This document shows, piece by piece, positions 10,946-22,000 of a stretch of DNA of 64,000 bases (positions are counted from its first letter, which is position 1; each line of letters opens with the position of its first letter). Origin of the DNA: Wuchereria bancrofti (taxonomy: Eukaryota; Nematoda; Chromadorea; Rhabditida; Onchocercidae). The stretch is taken from the NCBI GenBank assembly GCA_005281725.1, contig SSBO01000009.1, positions 3,670,163 through 3,734,162 of the forward strand, written 5' to 3'. Position numbers and translations under genes: made by a program. The notes under the pieces are model-generated. The model was not told where the DNA came from, ran no database searches, and worked only from the letters and a program-made list of their open reading frames with translations.

Positions 10946-13855
10946 ATGTTCGCTGATACAGGTTATACGGGGAATACTTTAGCTGACCAACTTCAGCTAT
11001 CCAGGTTTGTATCAGAAGGCTTAAAATTTCAAAATCTGAAAAGTGACTTAAATTTCCTTCATCCCGTCTAGTAATCTTAAAAATTTTCATTGCATAATTT
11101 CTTATTTCAAAGTAGTTGAAAAAACGTGTATGTGGAACGTGGAAGGTAACAGCAATAAATAACAAGAAATGAAAATAAATGCATACGATTGATCATCAGA
11201 GATCAATCGTATGAGATTTACAAATTTAATTTGCACTTCTAAAAGTATCAGTTTTGAAAATGGTGAAATCATCTGTTGCTTTCATTAACAATTGCTGGTT
11301 GACTATTATTTACTGAATAACTGCATCTTTTGAAGCTATATATTCTTCATTTCATTTCAATCGTCAGCACAAAAAAAAAATTTTCTAAAAAACAAATTGA
11401 AAAATGTATTCTTTCCTACCTGTGCCTAATTTTCCAAAAAATATAAACCATTCCAAATAGAAATACAACTATTAAAAAATGAATTTACAACTTCAAATCG
11501 CCTTTTCCTTTTTAAAATGATAATTTATTTTCCTTCCTAAAGAAATATTTATACAAAATATTGAACAAACATCTTTCAGAGTTATTTCATGCTAAATTGA
11601 TGAAATTTCGAAACACAAAACTAAAAGTTAAATCGAAGTAAAAAAAGCTTAGAATGGCAATGGGAAAAAGAAGAAAGAAAAAGCAATAGGCCTTGTTCAT
11701 ATTATCATTTTGATGTGCTAATATTTTAATCGGAACAGTGCATAAAACCTTAAAAATTGATTGCATTGAAAAAGAAACTTATGAAATAAACTTTTTTTGC
11801 TATTTTTGCATCCACAATAGTACATCTTTTTAAATAAAAGAAGACGAAAGCAATGATAAATTTCAGAGTTAACTGACACATTTACGGTTGAAGTGATGTA
11901 CTGATAATGTCAACATTCTATTTTCGAAAAGCATTTTATTTTCTCACAAAACATTTCATTTCGTTTTTTTTTTTTTTTTTTTTTTTTTTTGGTTGTTTTT
12001 GTTTTCAGCTATCAAATTCATTTACTACAACAAAGTTGGCAACGACTACGTTGCTCACCCAACTTTTTTATCAGTGTTTTTCGGTATGATTTTTAAATTT
12101 AATTAAAATACTAAATCATACGAAACACCATAATTTAATGAAAATCCCTTATTTTCAAAATTCAACCAAATTTAGTCGTTGAAATTCAATTTAAAAAACG
12201 TTTCAAAAAAATTTCAACTTGTTAAAATTGACAATTAAATTTAATTTTTGAGGATCTAACGATTTTATTAAAAATCAGATGCCTGGTATAACATACTAAT
12301 AGAATGACTTCATATAGCTTGTCCTTATGCGTTGAAACTCTTTAACAATGATTAACTTATTAAATTAGCCAGAAATAAATTTTGAGAAATATTACCTTGT
12401 CAAAAGCTGTTCAAGCTTCTCACTCACATGTCACACAAAAGATGTTATTTTCCCTCGATTTATTTTTATTATTTACTTTCCATACTATAATAAAATAATT
12501 TGGATAAGGAAAGGAAAATTCATTGCCTCATTTTTGATGCCATTTCTCTTGAATTATCAAACAACGATGACATGTAAGGTAGGACAGAATGCAATATTTC
12601 AGTTTTATTAAATTTTAATTTCCATTATTCACTCTTTATTTCTTCCAGAAGTCATTCAAAATAATAACTAAAAGGATAAAAATATGACCGTTCATTGCAT
12701 ATTTTGCAAAAAAAGAATGTTGAAAAAAGACTTTGCTGTCTTTTATTCAATTATTTTCAGAACAGTAATTTCAAAAAATACAATAGCAAAAGAATTATTC
12801 CGGAAGACTTCAATTATTGATGGCTTCACATCATATAAATGTTACGATGTGAAGGAACATGCAGATAGCTTAATAGAACTTATCGATTTCGCACTGCAAG
12901 AAATTCATAGTTCAATCAAAGTTGTACAGGTATGTACAGGTACAAATGGAAAAATATAAACAAATTTCTTAATTTAAATCCTATACACTTCTCCTCTAGC
13001 ATTTCCGATTTTTTTGACCAATCAATCAATAACACTATTAGTTGTTATAGTTTTTCTTTTTTTTTTGCTAATTTTATTAAATAAATTGCTGCTACATTAT
13101 TTTTTTCCTAACTAATAACAATCGTCAATTATAAGCAATTGCTTCATGTTAAATAATTGATTAATTTTCCAGTGTTCATCTCCTATCTTCTCCGTATATT
13201 TTAAAAAATAGCAATGTCAAATTTTTTTAATAGTACCAATTAATCAATTTCACGTGATAAATCTAAAACAATAAATTTCTGCCTTAGGATCGCTGCATGT
13301 TAATGGGTGCAGCGCATTGTAATACATGCGAAAATTCAATGTCTTCATCGTGGGATCAATTTGGCGATTCGCTAGCAGAATCAATCGCAAAAGCTGAAGC
13401 GATCCGCGGCAAACGTAAATGCTTAAAAGCGTGGAATGCACTATTATCATTTATTGTAAGCATTTATATGTCTTTCAAATCTTTTGCATTATTCCAACAA
13501 TCAATTAATCATTAGTAAAAAAAAAAATTGCTGTTTTACTGATAAACTGATAACTTGTAGTGTCTAAAAGATTAATTTTTAATGCAGCACTGATCCAAAC
13601 AAATTTTATGATTTTTGAGAACAAAACTAATCAATATTGCTATTCTTCATCACTGTTTTACTGATAAACTGATAACTTATCTTTTCTTTTTTACAGGTCG
13701 ACCGTATTAAAGGTGGTTATTTAGCGGAAAGTAAACGTCGTGCGTCAAAAAAGAGCTCAAGACAGGAAAACGCTGGTCCATCATCGTTAACAGCAACAGC
13801 TTCAATTTTAAAATATGATAATGCGGCAACGGAGCAATCAACAACATATCATTAA
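10946..13855 (+). CDS. globin-fold haem protein (nematode globin)
   Basis: Exons are 10946(or earlier)-11004, 12009-12083, 12761-12929, 13288-13455 and 13697-13855, with all junction phases matching. From the in-frame ATG at 10946 the product is 209 aa. The A-helix region (about 15-33) carries the usual Trp (W30). The E helix (75-92) has KEH with distal His E7 at 78 and Leu E11 at 82. Proximal His F8 is at 111 in LMGAAHC. The H helix near 140-165 has the globin-typical AWNALLSFI and ends in a Lys/Arg/Ser-rich tail of about 40 residues. By family knowledge it should bind haem and oxygen in the cytosol. Nematodes have many divergent neuronal globins thought to act in oxygen or redox sensing. 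The N-terminus is uncertain: the frame is open upstream of the ATG and more 5' exons may exist. Confidence 0.8.
11182..11213. repeat. perfect 13-bp inverted repeat, 6-nt loop
   Basis: CATACGATTGATC is followed by ATCAGA and then its exact reverse complement. It lies in the intron between the first and second recognised globin exons. Confidence 0.9.
13531..13678. repeat. 26-bp direct repeat within the last globin intron
   Basis: CTGTTTTACTGATAAACTGA plus six more bases occurs identically at 13531-13556 and 13653-13678, flanking about 96 bp. The second copy sits just upstream of the acceptor of the last exon. Confidence 0.85.
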
Positions 13856-13969
13856 AACATTCGAATTCATGCTTTTCATTTTCTTGCTGATCTCATTTCT
13901 GATTAAATTATTAGTCTATAAACAATATTGCTTATTTACTTTCATTTACATGTGAAAACTTTTTGAAGT

Positions 13970-13975
13970 AATAAA
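13970..13975 (+). other. polyadenylation signal AATAAA for the globin gene
   Basis: A canonical AATAAA 115 bases after the globin stop codon. Confidence 0.6.
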
Positions 13976-15929
13976 CTTAAACATAGTTTATTGAATACAA
14001 TTTAGCTATAAAATGCTAGCCATAGATAATTTAGTTTGGCAAACGATTGAGCAAAGAATAATAAATGACTATGTGAAAATATATGAATTGAAATGGAATT
14101 GATTCGTTAATTATAAAACCTTATCCACCCTCCGTATTGCACTAATTAACAATTTTGAAAACGATAGATTGATAAGTGGAAGTATCGTTGTACATAGTAC
14201 TCACATCAAACAAAATTTGAATTCAACTGAATTAATGGAACTGTTTTGAATACTTCATTTTCACAAAAGCAAACTTATAATATTGATTATCTATTTAATC
14301 ATGAGCAGCAAATCATTCCATTATTCTACTAGCTAATTAATTTCTCTGTGTTCGGCCGAATCCGTACTAATAATCAGTTAAAGTATCACCTATTAATTAT
14401 TGATTAATTATGGTAAAATTGGGATATATGCTCACAAAACATTTTTTATTTTGTACAATGCACATTCTATAATTGACTTGCACATTAGTTTTCAAATTAT
14501 TGTTAAACTCATATGGTTGAAAATACTGGATGTAATGTTAGTATTAACGTACGTGTAAATGCAACGCAGATTAGCAAAGACGTCAGCTTCAATGTAAAAC
14601 GTCACTTGGCTTGCGTATTTACAAAAATAACTTTATTAATTAAAAATCTCATTGAGCACTGCTCATATATTTCTTTTCTTTTTCACTTAAACAATTAAAC
14701 AATTTCAATTAAATATTAAACAATTGGAATTAGGCAACCAAACAAGCTGGACTAAGGCATTAGACAATTTGAATAACTGACTAAACATTTCCGTTTTGAA
14801 GACACACAACAATTCAAATTAAACAACTGAACAATTCCAATTAGAAAACTAATTAAGTAGAAGAAAAATGTAAAAGAAACGAATTTCAGAACAATTTAAG
14901 GTTAGAACACATATAATTATTGTTTACATACAACAAGTGATGTTTTTGTTACCAGTGAAAGATTAGAATTAAGAATAACATTTCTAACTGCTTATTATCA
15001 TACATCTGAAAAATGAATCTTTTTCAAAGTCTAACATCTTTTAGTTCTTCAAATTTTAAATGTTCCATTAAGTTAGTAACCGAAATCTCGACATTTTATA
15101 ACATTAGAAAATTTTAAAACATTTTATGACATTAGAAATTTTGACATTAGAAAATCGACATTTTATGAAGATCAAATTTTGATAAATTTATTGCAAATTA
15201 AAAAAAAAGGAATGGCTTCTAGCAAGCAATGTTAAAATATAACTTAGAACTATCCACCTGTACCACGTTAGGAGAAGCCCTAAATCAAATAACTTAAAAA
15301 TTTATAATAGTTTTCAATATCAGAAAGTTCTTTTTAGACCATTTGAGCATGATCTATTAATTTTGACTCTTACTAATTTTATTAGATACAAATCCCAAGT
15401 TCATATGGCTTTTATCATTTACCTAATTAACATAAATAATCGATGTGAGTATCCCAACAATCTTATAGCACATTAACTTCAATTCTCCATTAATGAATGG
15501 AAATATATAAACAAATCACACATTCTACACATTTTAGATTTTAGATTGATTTTTAGATTAATTGAAATTTTATGGAATTGTTAAAATGAATATTTAAAAA
15601 AGGCTACAATAGCTTAAATACCACTAATTTGAAGAATGTTCCACGCATTTTTTAATAGTAGCGATTAAACATGCAAAATTTACCATGGAAAATATGTGTT
15701 GTAACAAATATATTTTAGAATAAATTCTAAAAATTAATAAATTAATCTAATATAAATTATAAATTATCTTTAATAAATAGTAAAATTGAATTCTGCAAGA
15801 ATCATAAAGTTCATTATACTTATTTACTTTTTTATCTATAATTTAACCTACAAAGCAATTGATGTTTTCATCAAACAGATCAATATCATTATTGTAGAAA
15901 TATAATCTTTATTATAGAGACATGTTTAC

Positions 15930-15978
15930 GACGTGTCTCTTTTGACGTATATCTTTTGTGATATGACGTGTCTCTTTT
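15930..15978. repeat. duplicated GACGTGTCTCTTTT element
   Basis: The 14-mer occurs at 15930-15943 and 15965-15978, with a related GACGTATATCTTTT between them. Confidence 0.7.
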
Positions 15979-16508
15979 TGTGTTGCTTTGTGATTCAAAT
16001 TAATTTACATATGATCGGTAAACAAAGAGATATTCTTTGGTCTTCGCCTATCTTGTTGAAACAACCCACTCAGTTCAAACATAATCACTTCTTCCAAATT
16101 GTTTGCTATTGTCAAATTCGGAAAAGAAAGTTAGCTCTTTCTTCCATTTCAACTGCTAACAACTACAGAAGACTGAATAACTGATAACAATTAATACTAA
16201 TCAATGTATCATTTTATCGTCTCTTTTCTCCTCAATTGCAAATTCATAAATTCTAATAGCACTTTTCCCAATTTTACAGTGCTGTGTAGCGTATAATTCT
16301 TAAATGTAGAATTCGATAGCTATAGTTGGAAATTAATCGATGATCTATTTCTCAACACTATTACTATCAAAATTCTAGAAACAACTATTAGTATTTTCAA
16401 GGAAAACTATCAATATCTATTGCAAAGAAATACGCTGTGAATTAATTTCATTTAAACTATAAACAGAAAATTTCTAGCTAATAAATAATCCAATAGAGTG
16501 ATTATTAT

Positions 16509-16575
16509 TCAAATAATATCACGCAATTAATTATTTAAATAATATCACTTATTTAATTATTAAAACAATATCAGG
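16509..16575. repeat. three imperfect copies of an AATAATATCA unit
   Basis: AATAATATCAC occurs twice and ACAATATCAG once, separated by AATTAATTATT-type spacers. Confidence 0.6.
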
Positions 16576-18080
16576 CAAGCACATGCAATCAACCAACTTT
16601 GGCTTTTTATTATTTTGAGACACAGCTAAACAGGATAGAATAAAGAAGAAAAGGTTGCATTTTTAATTTTTAGATTTTAACCATTCTATAAGAAATAATG
16701 ATTAATTTTGCTCTGCAAAACAAGCAATAAAATAACAAAATTTAAGATTGCGTAAACATACCAATACAATGAATTTTACTCCTTTTCTTACTTTTTTTTT
16801 CTATCCTTCTTTTTACAATTGAAAACTGGGACAAGCGGAACTGTAGAAAGGGAACAAAGAATGAGAAATGAAAGGGTGAGTTAGCAAAATGATAGAACTA
16901 TCACTACCATTCTCATGTCGTCACAACCGGATTACTGTTCAAATAAAGACAGAAAATGAAAATTTCTGATTCATTTACAATCCAGTTGATTGTTGATCAC
17001 CACTGTACTTCTCTAATATCCATCATAAAACTTGTCATATCGTATCCTGTCACACAAACAATACTCAATTTTGTAAATAAGCAGCCAACTGATTTTTTCC
17101 CAAACATTTAAATACTCCATAAATGTAATCATGATAAAATATTGTTTACTGATTTCCTATTTTGACATTTCTTGTTAGTATCTTTTTCATTTGTGGAACT
17201 GACTTCGACCTTTCCACTCCTGCTGCTGTTGTTATTGTTTTTGTTGCTACTGCTACTCCAGTCGCTAATATACTACTGCCTAATTAAGGAAAAAGTAGCA
17301 GGAATAATTGGCAAGAGAATTCATACAAACTTTTTTTTATCAAATAGAGAATCGATATTACATATTTCTGCACGTTTTCGTGATAATAGATTAATTTGTG
17401 ATAGTACGTTAATCTGATGCCATTGTTGTGACAATGCAATTGCCGTTTAATGAATGTATTACGAAAAATTTTTTCCTCTAAAGACAAAAAGAAAACATAA
17501 TTCGAAAGTAGATTTGTTGAAAGTTTCAACTTCTAATTAACTTACATTAGTAAATTACCCGTTGAATGACAAAAACATTTTGATTTAAATGCGATGCTAA
17601 AAATAGCATTTCACTGATTTCTTTTGTTTTGTTATTTTATCACTTATAACAATCACTGAAGACAAACAGGTAACAGGAAGGAAAACGATCCGTTCTAATT
17701 AGTTGAGTTTAATACATCATTATGAACTGAGCAGGTCTCATGTCAATCACATTGTATCATTGAACCTTTCTCTCCCTCCCTTTCTTTCTCACTCTCCCGA
17801 TGGATGCGTCACATGACACTAAACAACTTTTGTTCTGTCCGCATTTTTGCAATGTTTAAATGAGTAGATCGATTTCTTGTAACTATTTCCCTAATTTAAT
17901 TGCATGAAAATAGCAATAGTTTGAAAGGACGTAAATAATATTACTTAAACATTACCTTTCTTTCGTCTTCCTCAACCAATCTTTCCATGATAAAAACTTT
18001 CCTTATAGAAAATTTATGCAACATTTGCAAGAAGAAAATAACAAAAACTATATCGTCACATTGCTGATTATATTTCATGC

Positions 18081-18140
18081 AAGAAGACAGAAAGAGAGAG
18101 AGAGAGACAGAGAGGAAGAGAGGAAGGGAGAGCGAAAAGA
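18081..18140. repeat. GA-rich purine tract
   Basis: An almost pure purine run dominated by AG dinucleotides. The open frame on the opposite strand across it is low-complexity Ser/Leu and not a gene. Confidence 0.8.
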
Positions 18141-19025
18141 AGGGATATTTTCCCCGTAAATGAAACGTGAGGGTATTTTTATCTAAGGATATTCCGGAAA
18201 GTTTGCGTATTAGATTGTTGTAAGGAAACTTCAGTTTGCAATTCTCTTTCGATGGCAATTTTAATAGCAATATACAAGTGTTTAAAATTAAATGATACTA
18301 CTGAGTATTCTGATTTACTTCCTTTTATTTATTTCTCGTCTTATTTCCGGTTTTTTTCTTGTCTGAAATATTTAGCAGTCCATTCTAATTTAATTTTTTT
18401 CAAAGGATAATGATGTAAATTTGAACAAGTAGCTAAATTCGCATGATTGTTTTCTTTTTTGATGAAATATTTATGTTAATAGTGCGCTTTATTTCTTTGT
18501 TTTCTCAATGCCTAATTTAGTTTTTTTTTTTCTGAATAAATTTTTTTAAACACCCTTTCCTAAATAATACTGTGACTATTTTCTTCTTTTTTCTTTTCTT
18601 TTTGATATCAGCAGAGTAGGCTAATAAAGTATTTGATTGCTTATACTCCATGAAAGATTGCTAATCAGAAGCATTTTCCCCATGAATCTATCTATAAATA
18701 GACTAATGCACTTTGACCTGATTAGAGTAAACCTCAGCTGATAAATTGCTATCAGATATGTTTAAATAGATAGAATTTAATATAAAAGCAATCAGTTCCT
18801 TAGATTTGTTATCATGCAGTTGTTTACAATAAAATTTATTAGTTTAAAAAAGAAAAAATTAGAAAAAGAAAGAGAATTGCAAAGTTTTCGTCCATCCTTT
18901 CCGCTTATTTTTACCTGCTTTCATCTCTTTATATTTGAAGCATGGAACTGATAAAACATTCTGTGTGCATTATCACTGCTATACAGCTTAATGCAGTGTT
19001 CGACACCATATGAGATGGAACGATT

Positions 19026-22000
19026 ATGTGTCACTTTCTTTCAGCTCTTATCATTTTTATACTTTCTAATGGTACAACTGCTCAGGATTTGAAATGGTAA
19101 CAAATTTCCCATTCAAAATTCTACGATTAAAATAATAATAATGAAAGTAATTCCTCAAATATGAATAATTGATGCGTTGGTATTGTCATCCTTTGTGAAG
19201 ATGTCACAACGTAATGATATATTATCAGAATATGCAATAAATGATTCCTCTGTAGCGGTGGTACTATTAAAAAGTAATGCAGGTTGTCAGCAGAGAGAAG
19301 ATGACATTATCTTTGGATAAGAAATATACATAAGAAATACTTCTATTTTATGTTAAATTTTATCTAAATTTTCAAGAAATATTTTGAAAAGAAAAAAAAA
19401 GTTTTTTTTACTAATCAATAATAAAGGTATGAGAAAGTTTGTCGTGTGGAACGTGGATGCAGCTGTACAATATTTATAAGTGAACCGAAATGTTGCTGTG
19501 TTGGGCAATCGGTTAGTGAAATACCGGGAAATTTAACCGATAATGTTCGCCGTCTGTTAGTCTTCTCATCCTTAACCTCTTTGTTTTATCTTTTTTCGTG
19601 AATTCTTATTCCGTTTTTAAAAGTTCATAAGATTAAGACAAAACAAAAGGAAATATCACTTGAGGAACCATTTAAAAAAAACCATCGGTTATCTCAATTT
19701 GCTTTCGTGTCAACACGAAAGAAATGAAAAAAGAAAGGAAATGAAACGATGTAATAGTAGCATACATATTTAAAAAAAACATTTCGTTTATTTTTTTATT
19801 TTTTTCGTAGTTTCTCAAAATATATACACAAAAAAAAAAAAAATTCTGGGTACAAATTGTTATGAATGTGTATAATTTAAAAAATTTAAACTTATTTTTT
19901 CAGATTACTCTATAATGTAGGAATCAGTCATATTCGTGAGAATGCTTTCAGTAGGTATCAACATCTGGAGGAAATGTTTGTTTCTTTTTATTTATTTATT
20001 TATTCATTTTCTATTCCATTTTGTCAAAGATGGAATATTCGAAAAAGATTTCGTTTTTTTTTTTTTTTTTTTTACAGTGAAAACTAAATTTTTTTTTAAA
20101 ATTTGTAGAATAACATTTAATACAATATCTTATGTAATATATCTTCAAATAATTCAGCATTGTATGTGTCAAAAGTTATTTTAAAATTTTGTTAAATTAA
20201 TGAAAAGAACAGTTTGCAGTGTTATCGAAGATTCGGATGCATTACAATCAATTAACGCTGATGCATTTGGCAATCTATATAATCTTGGCAAACTGTTAGT
20301 TCAGGTTTCAGTCTATTTCTTCTTAATCATTTTAAAGGTGCACATGTCGCATGATCTATAAAAGGAACAAATTGTTTGATTATTTGTTTGTCATTTTTTC
20401 AGATCTGTCAGTGGATGTAAAAATCTAAAAGAAGTTACTGGAATTCTACTTATTAATAACACAAGAATCTTAACATTGTAAATATTTAAACTTTCCAATT
20501 GTTTTTGCAATAGGTTTATGTAATTATTTCTTGATTATTTCACAGCAAAAGAAGGCTAATATTTTTAATTTATACACTGATTTTCACCTGAATGATATTT
20601 ATAAGATTAATTGAAAGATAGTTGAATGATAATAAAATAACTGATCAAAGATGATATAATTGTAATCATTATTTCTGGATGATGAACAACAATGGTTTGG
20701 TACGTATGCCAACGTTAGAGATGACACCGAGACATCGATTAGCTATGGAAGTAATCGATTTCTCCCACAATCATATCGAATATCTCGGAGATGGTCAACT
20801 TCGAGCTGTTCATGCTAATAAAATTCGTCTTAACAATAATAACTTACGTGAAATTGGAAGTCATATATTTGCTAATTGTCGATTTTCATTGCTGTATGTT
20901 TTACAGGTCAAAGTTGAACAAAATACATCCAAATGTTGTAGCAATTTATAATTATTCATTTGAAAATTATTTCTTGTCTTACACGCTTTTCAACTGACTT
21001 TTATTCAAATTACAAGTTTTTGAATACATACTCATAATTCATGTTCATTTTTATAGAGAATTGAATAATAATTTAGAACTTAAACGCCTTTCAATTGATA
21101 CATTTGCCGGCATATCATTCATTAAGCTTCTGTAAGTACTTTGAAATTCATTAATGATATTTCATTTTTTATAATAAATCATTACAATATCCGCTTTCTT
21201 GATTCTATCTTAAGCATTTAAATGATTAAATTATGCATTTTTTGCAGATATGACTCATTTAGTGTTCCACTTGAAATCATTTTACATTTCAGTGATCTTT
21301 CACGTACCGGTATCACAGAACTTCCAACGACCGGTTTATCTCGTTTAGAAGGCTTAAAATTAAAGGATACCGAGGACCTGAAAAAATTGCCACCAATTTT
21401 GGCTTTTACATCATTGAAAAAAGTTGAATTCACTTATCCATACCATTGCTGCTTATTCAAAGTAAATTTCAACCTTCAAAAACGATAGTCATTACTTGCT
21501 ACTGTGTCTTTGTTCTTATCCACACCCATTCATATCTTCTGATACCACATTAAATAAATTCTTTTTCAGCAAGAAATAAAGAATTTTTTTGGTAAGCATC
21601 GGAAAATCTTTTTGATAAAATTAGAAAATTGCCAGAAAACTCATTAATCTTTCTGTGCTGTGGTTTGTTATTTGTAGTATGCCTCAAAAGAAATCAGTAC
21701 AGCTGGTGAAATGTACACCAAAAATCTGGAAGAGATTCGAAATCGTGAATGTTCCGCCAAAGCAACTCCAAAACTCAATCGCTTGCGACGACAGTCTGCG
21801 CGAACCGATCGTCCACAGGAATCGCGGGAAAATCCGCTAGATTTTTCCGATTTGCTACAATGGTTTGATTCTGTCAATGCTGGTAATATTACTATTGAGG
21901 TATACATATGTTTATATATTATTTTCATATTATACGAAAATAGTGCCAAAAATAGCATATCGATTTTTTTTTCGAAGGAAAAATTCGTCTAATTTTTTAG

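Larger units (their letters stand above)
13976..18995. other. intergenic DNA between globin and fshr-1-like genes
   Basis: No supported gene. It contains short repeats (15930-15978, 16509-16575), a CTG/TTG-type tract near 17220 that makes a Leu-rich open frame, and a GA-rich tract (18081-18140). The 3' end should hold the promoter of the receptor gene, but no motif is recognisable. Confidence 0.5.

Noticed and set aside
17172..17417. Leu-rich open frame resembling a signal or membrane segment.
   Set aside because: It is a product of a CTG/TTG/CTA triplet-like tract with no splice signals or conserved continuation.
17941..18270. 109-codon minus-strand frame with a Ser/Leu repeat.
   Set aside because: It is driven by the GA-rich tract on the plus strand; no gene structure.
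21250..21292. Longer version of the receptor exon starting at an upstream TTTTGCAG.
   Set aside because: It inserts residues that break the LRR pattern. The acceptor CATTTCAG before 21293 gives the expected repeat continuation.
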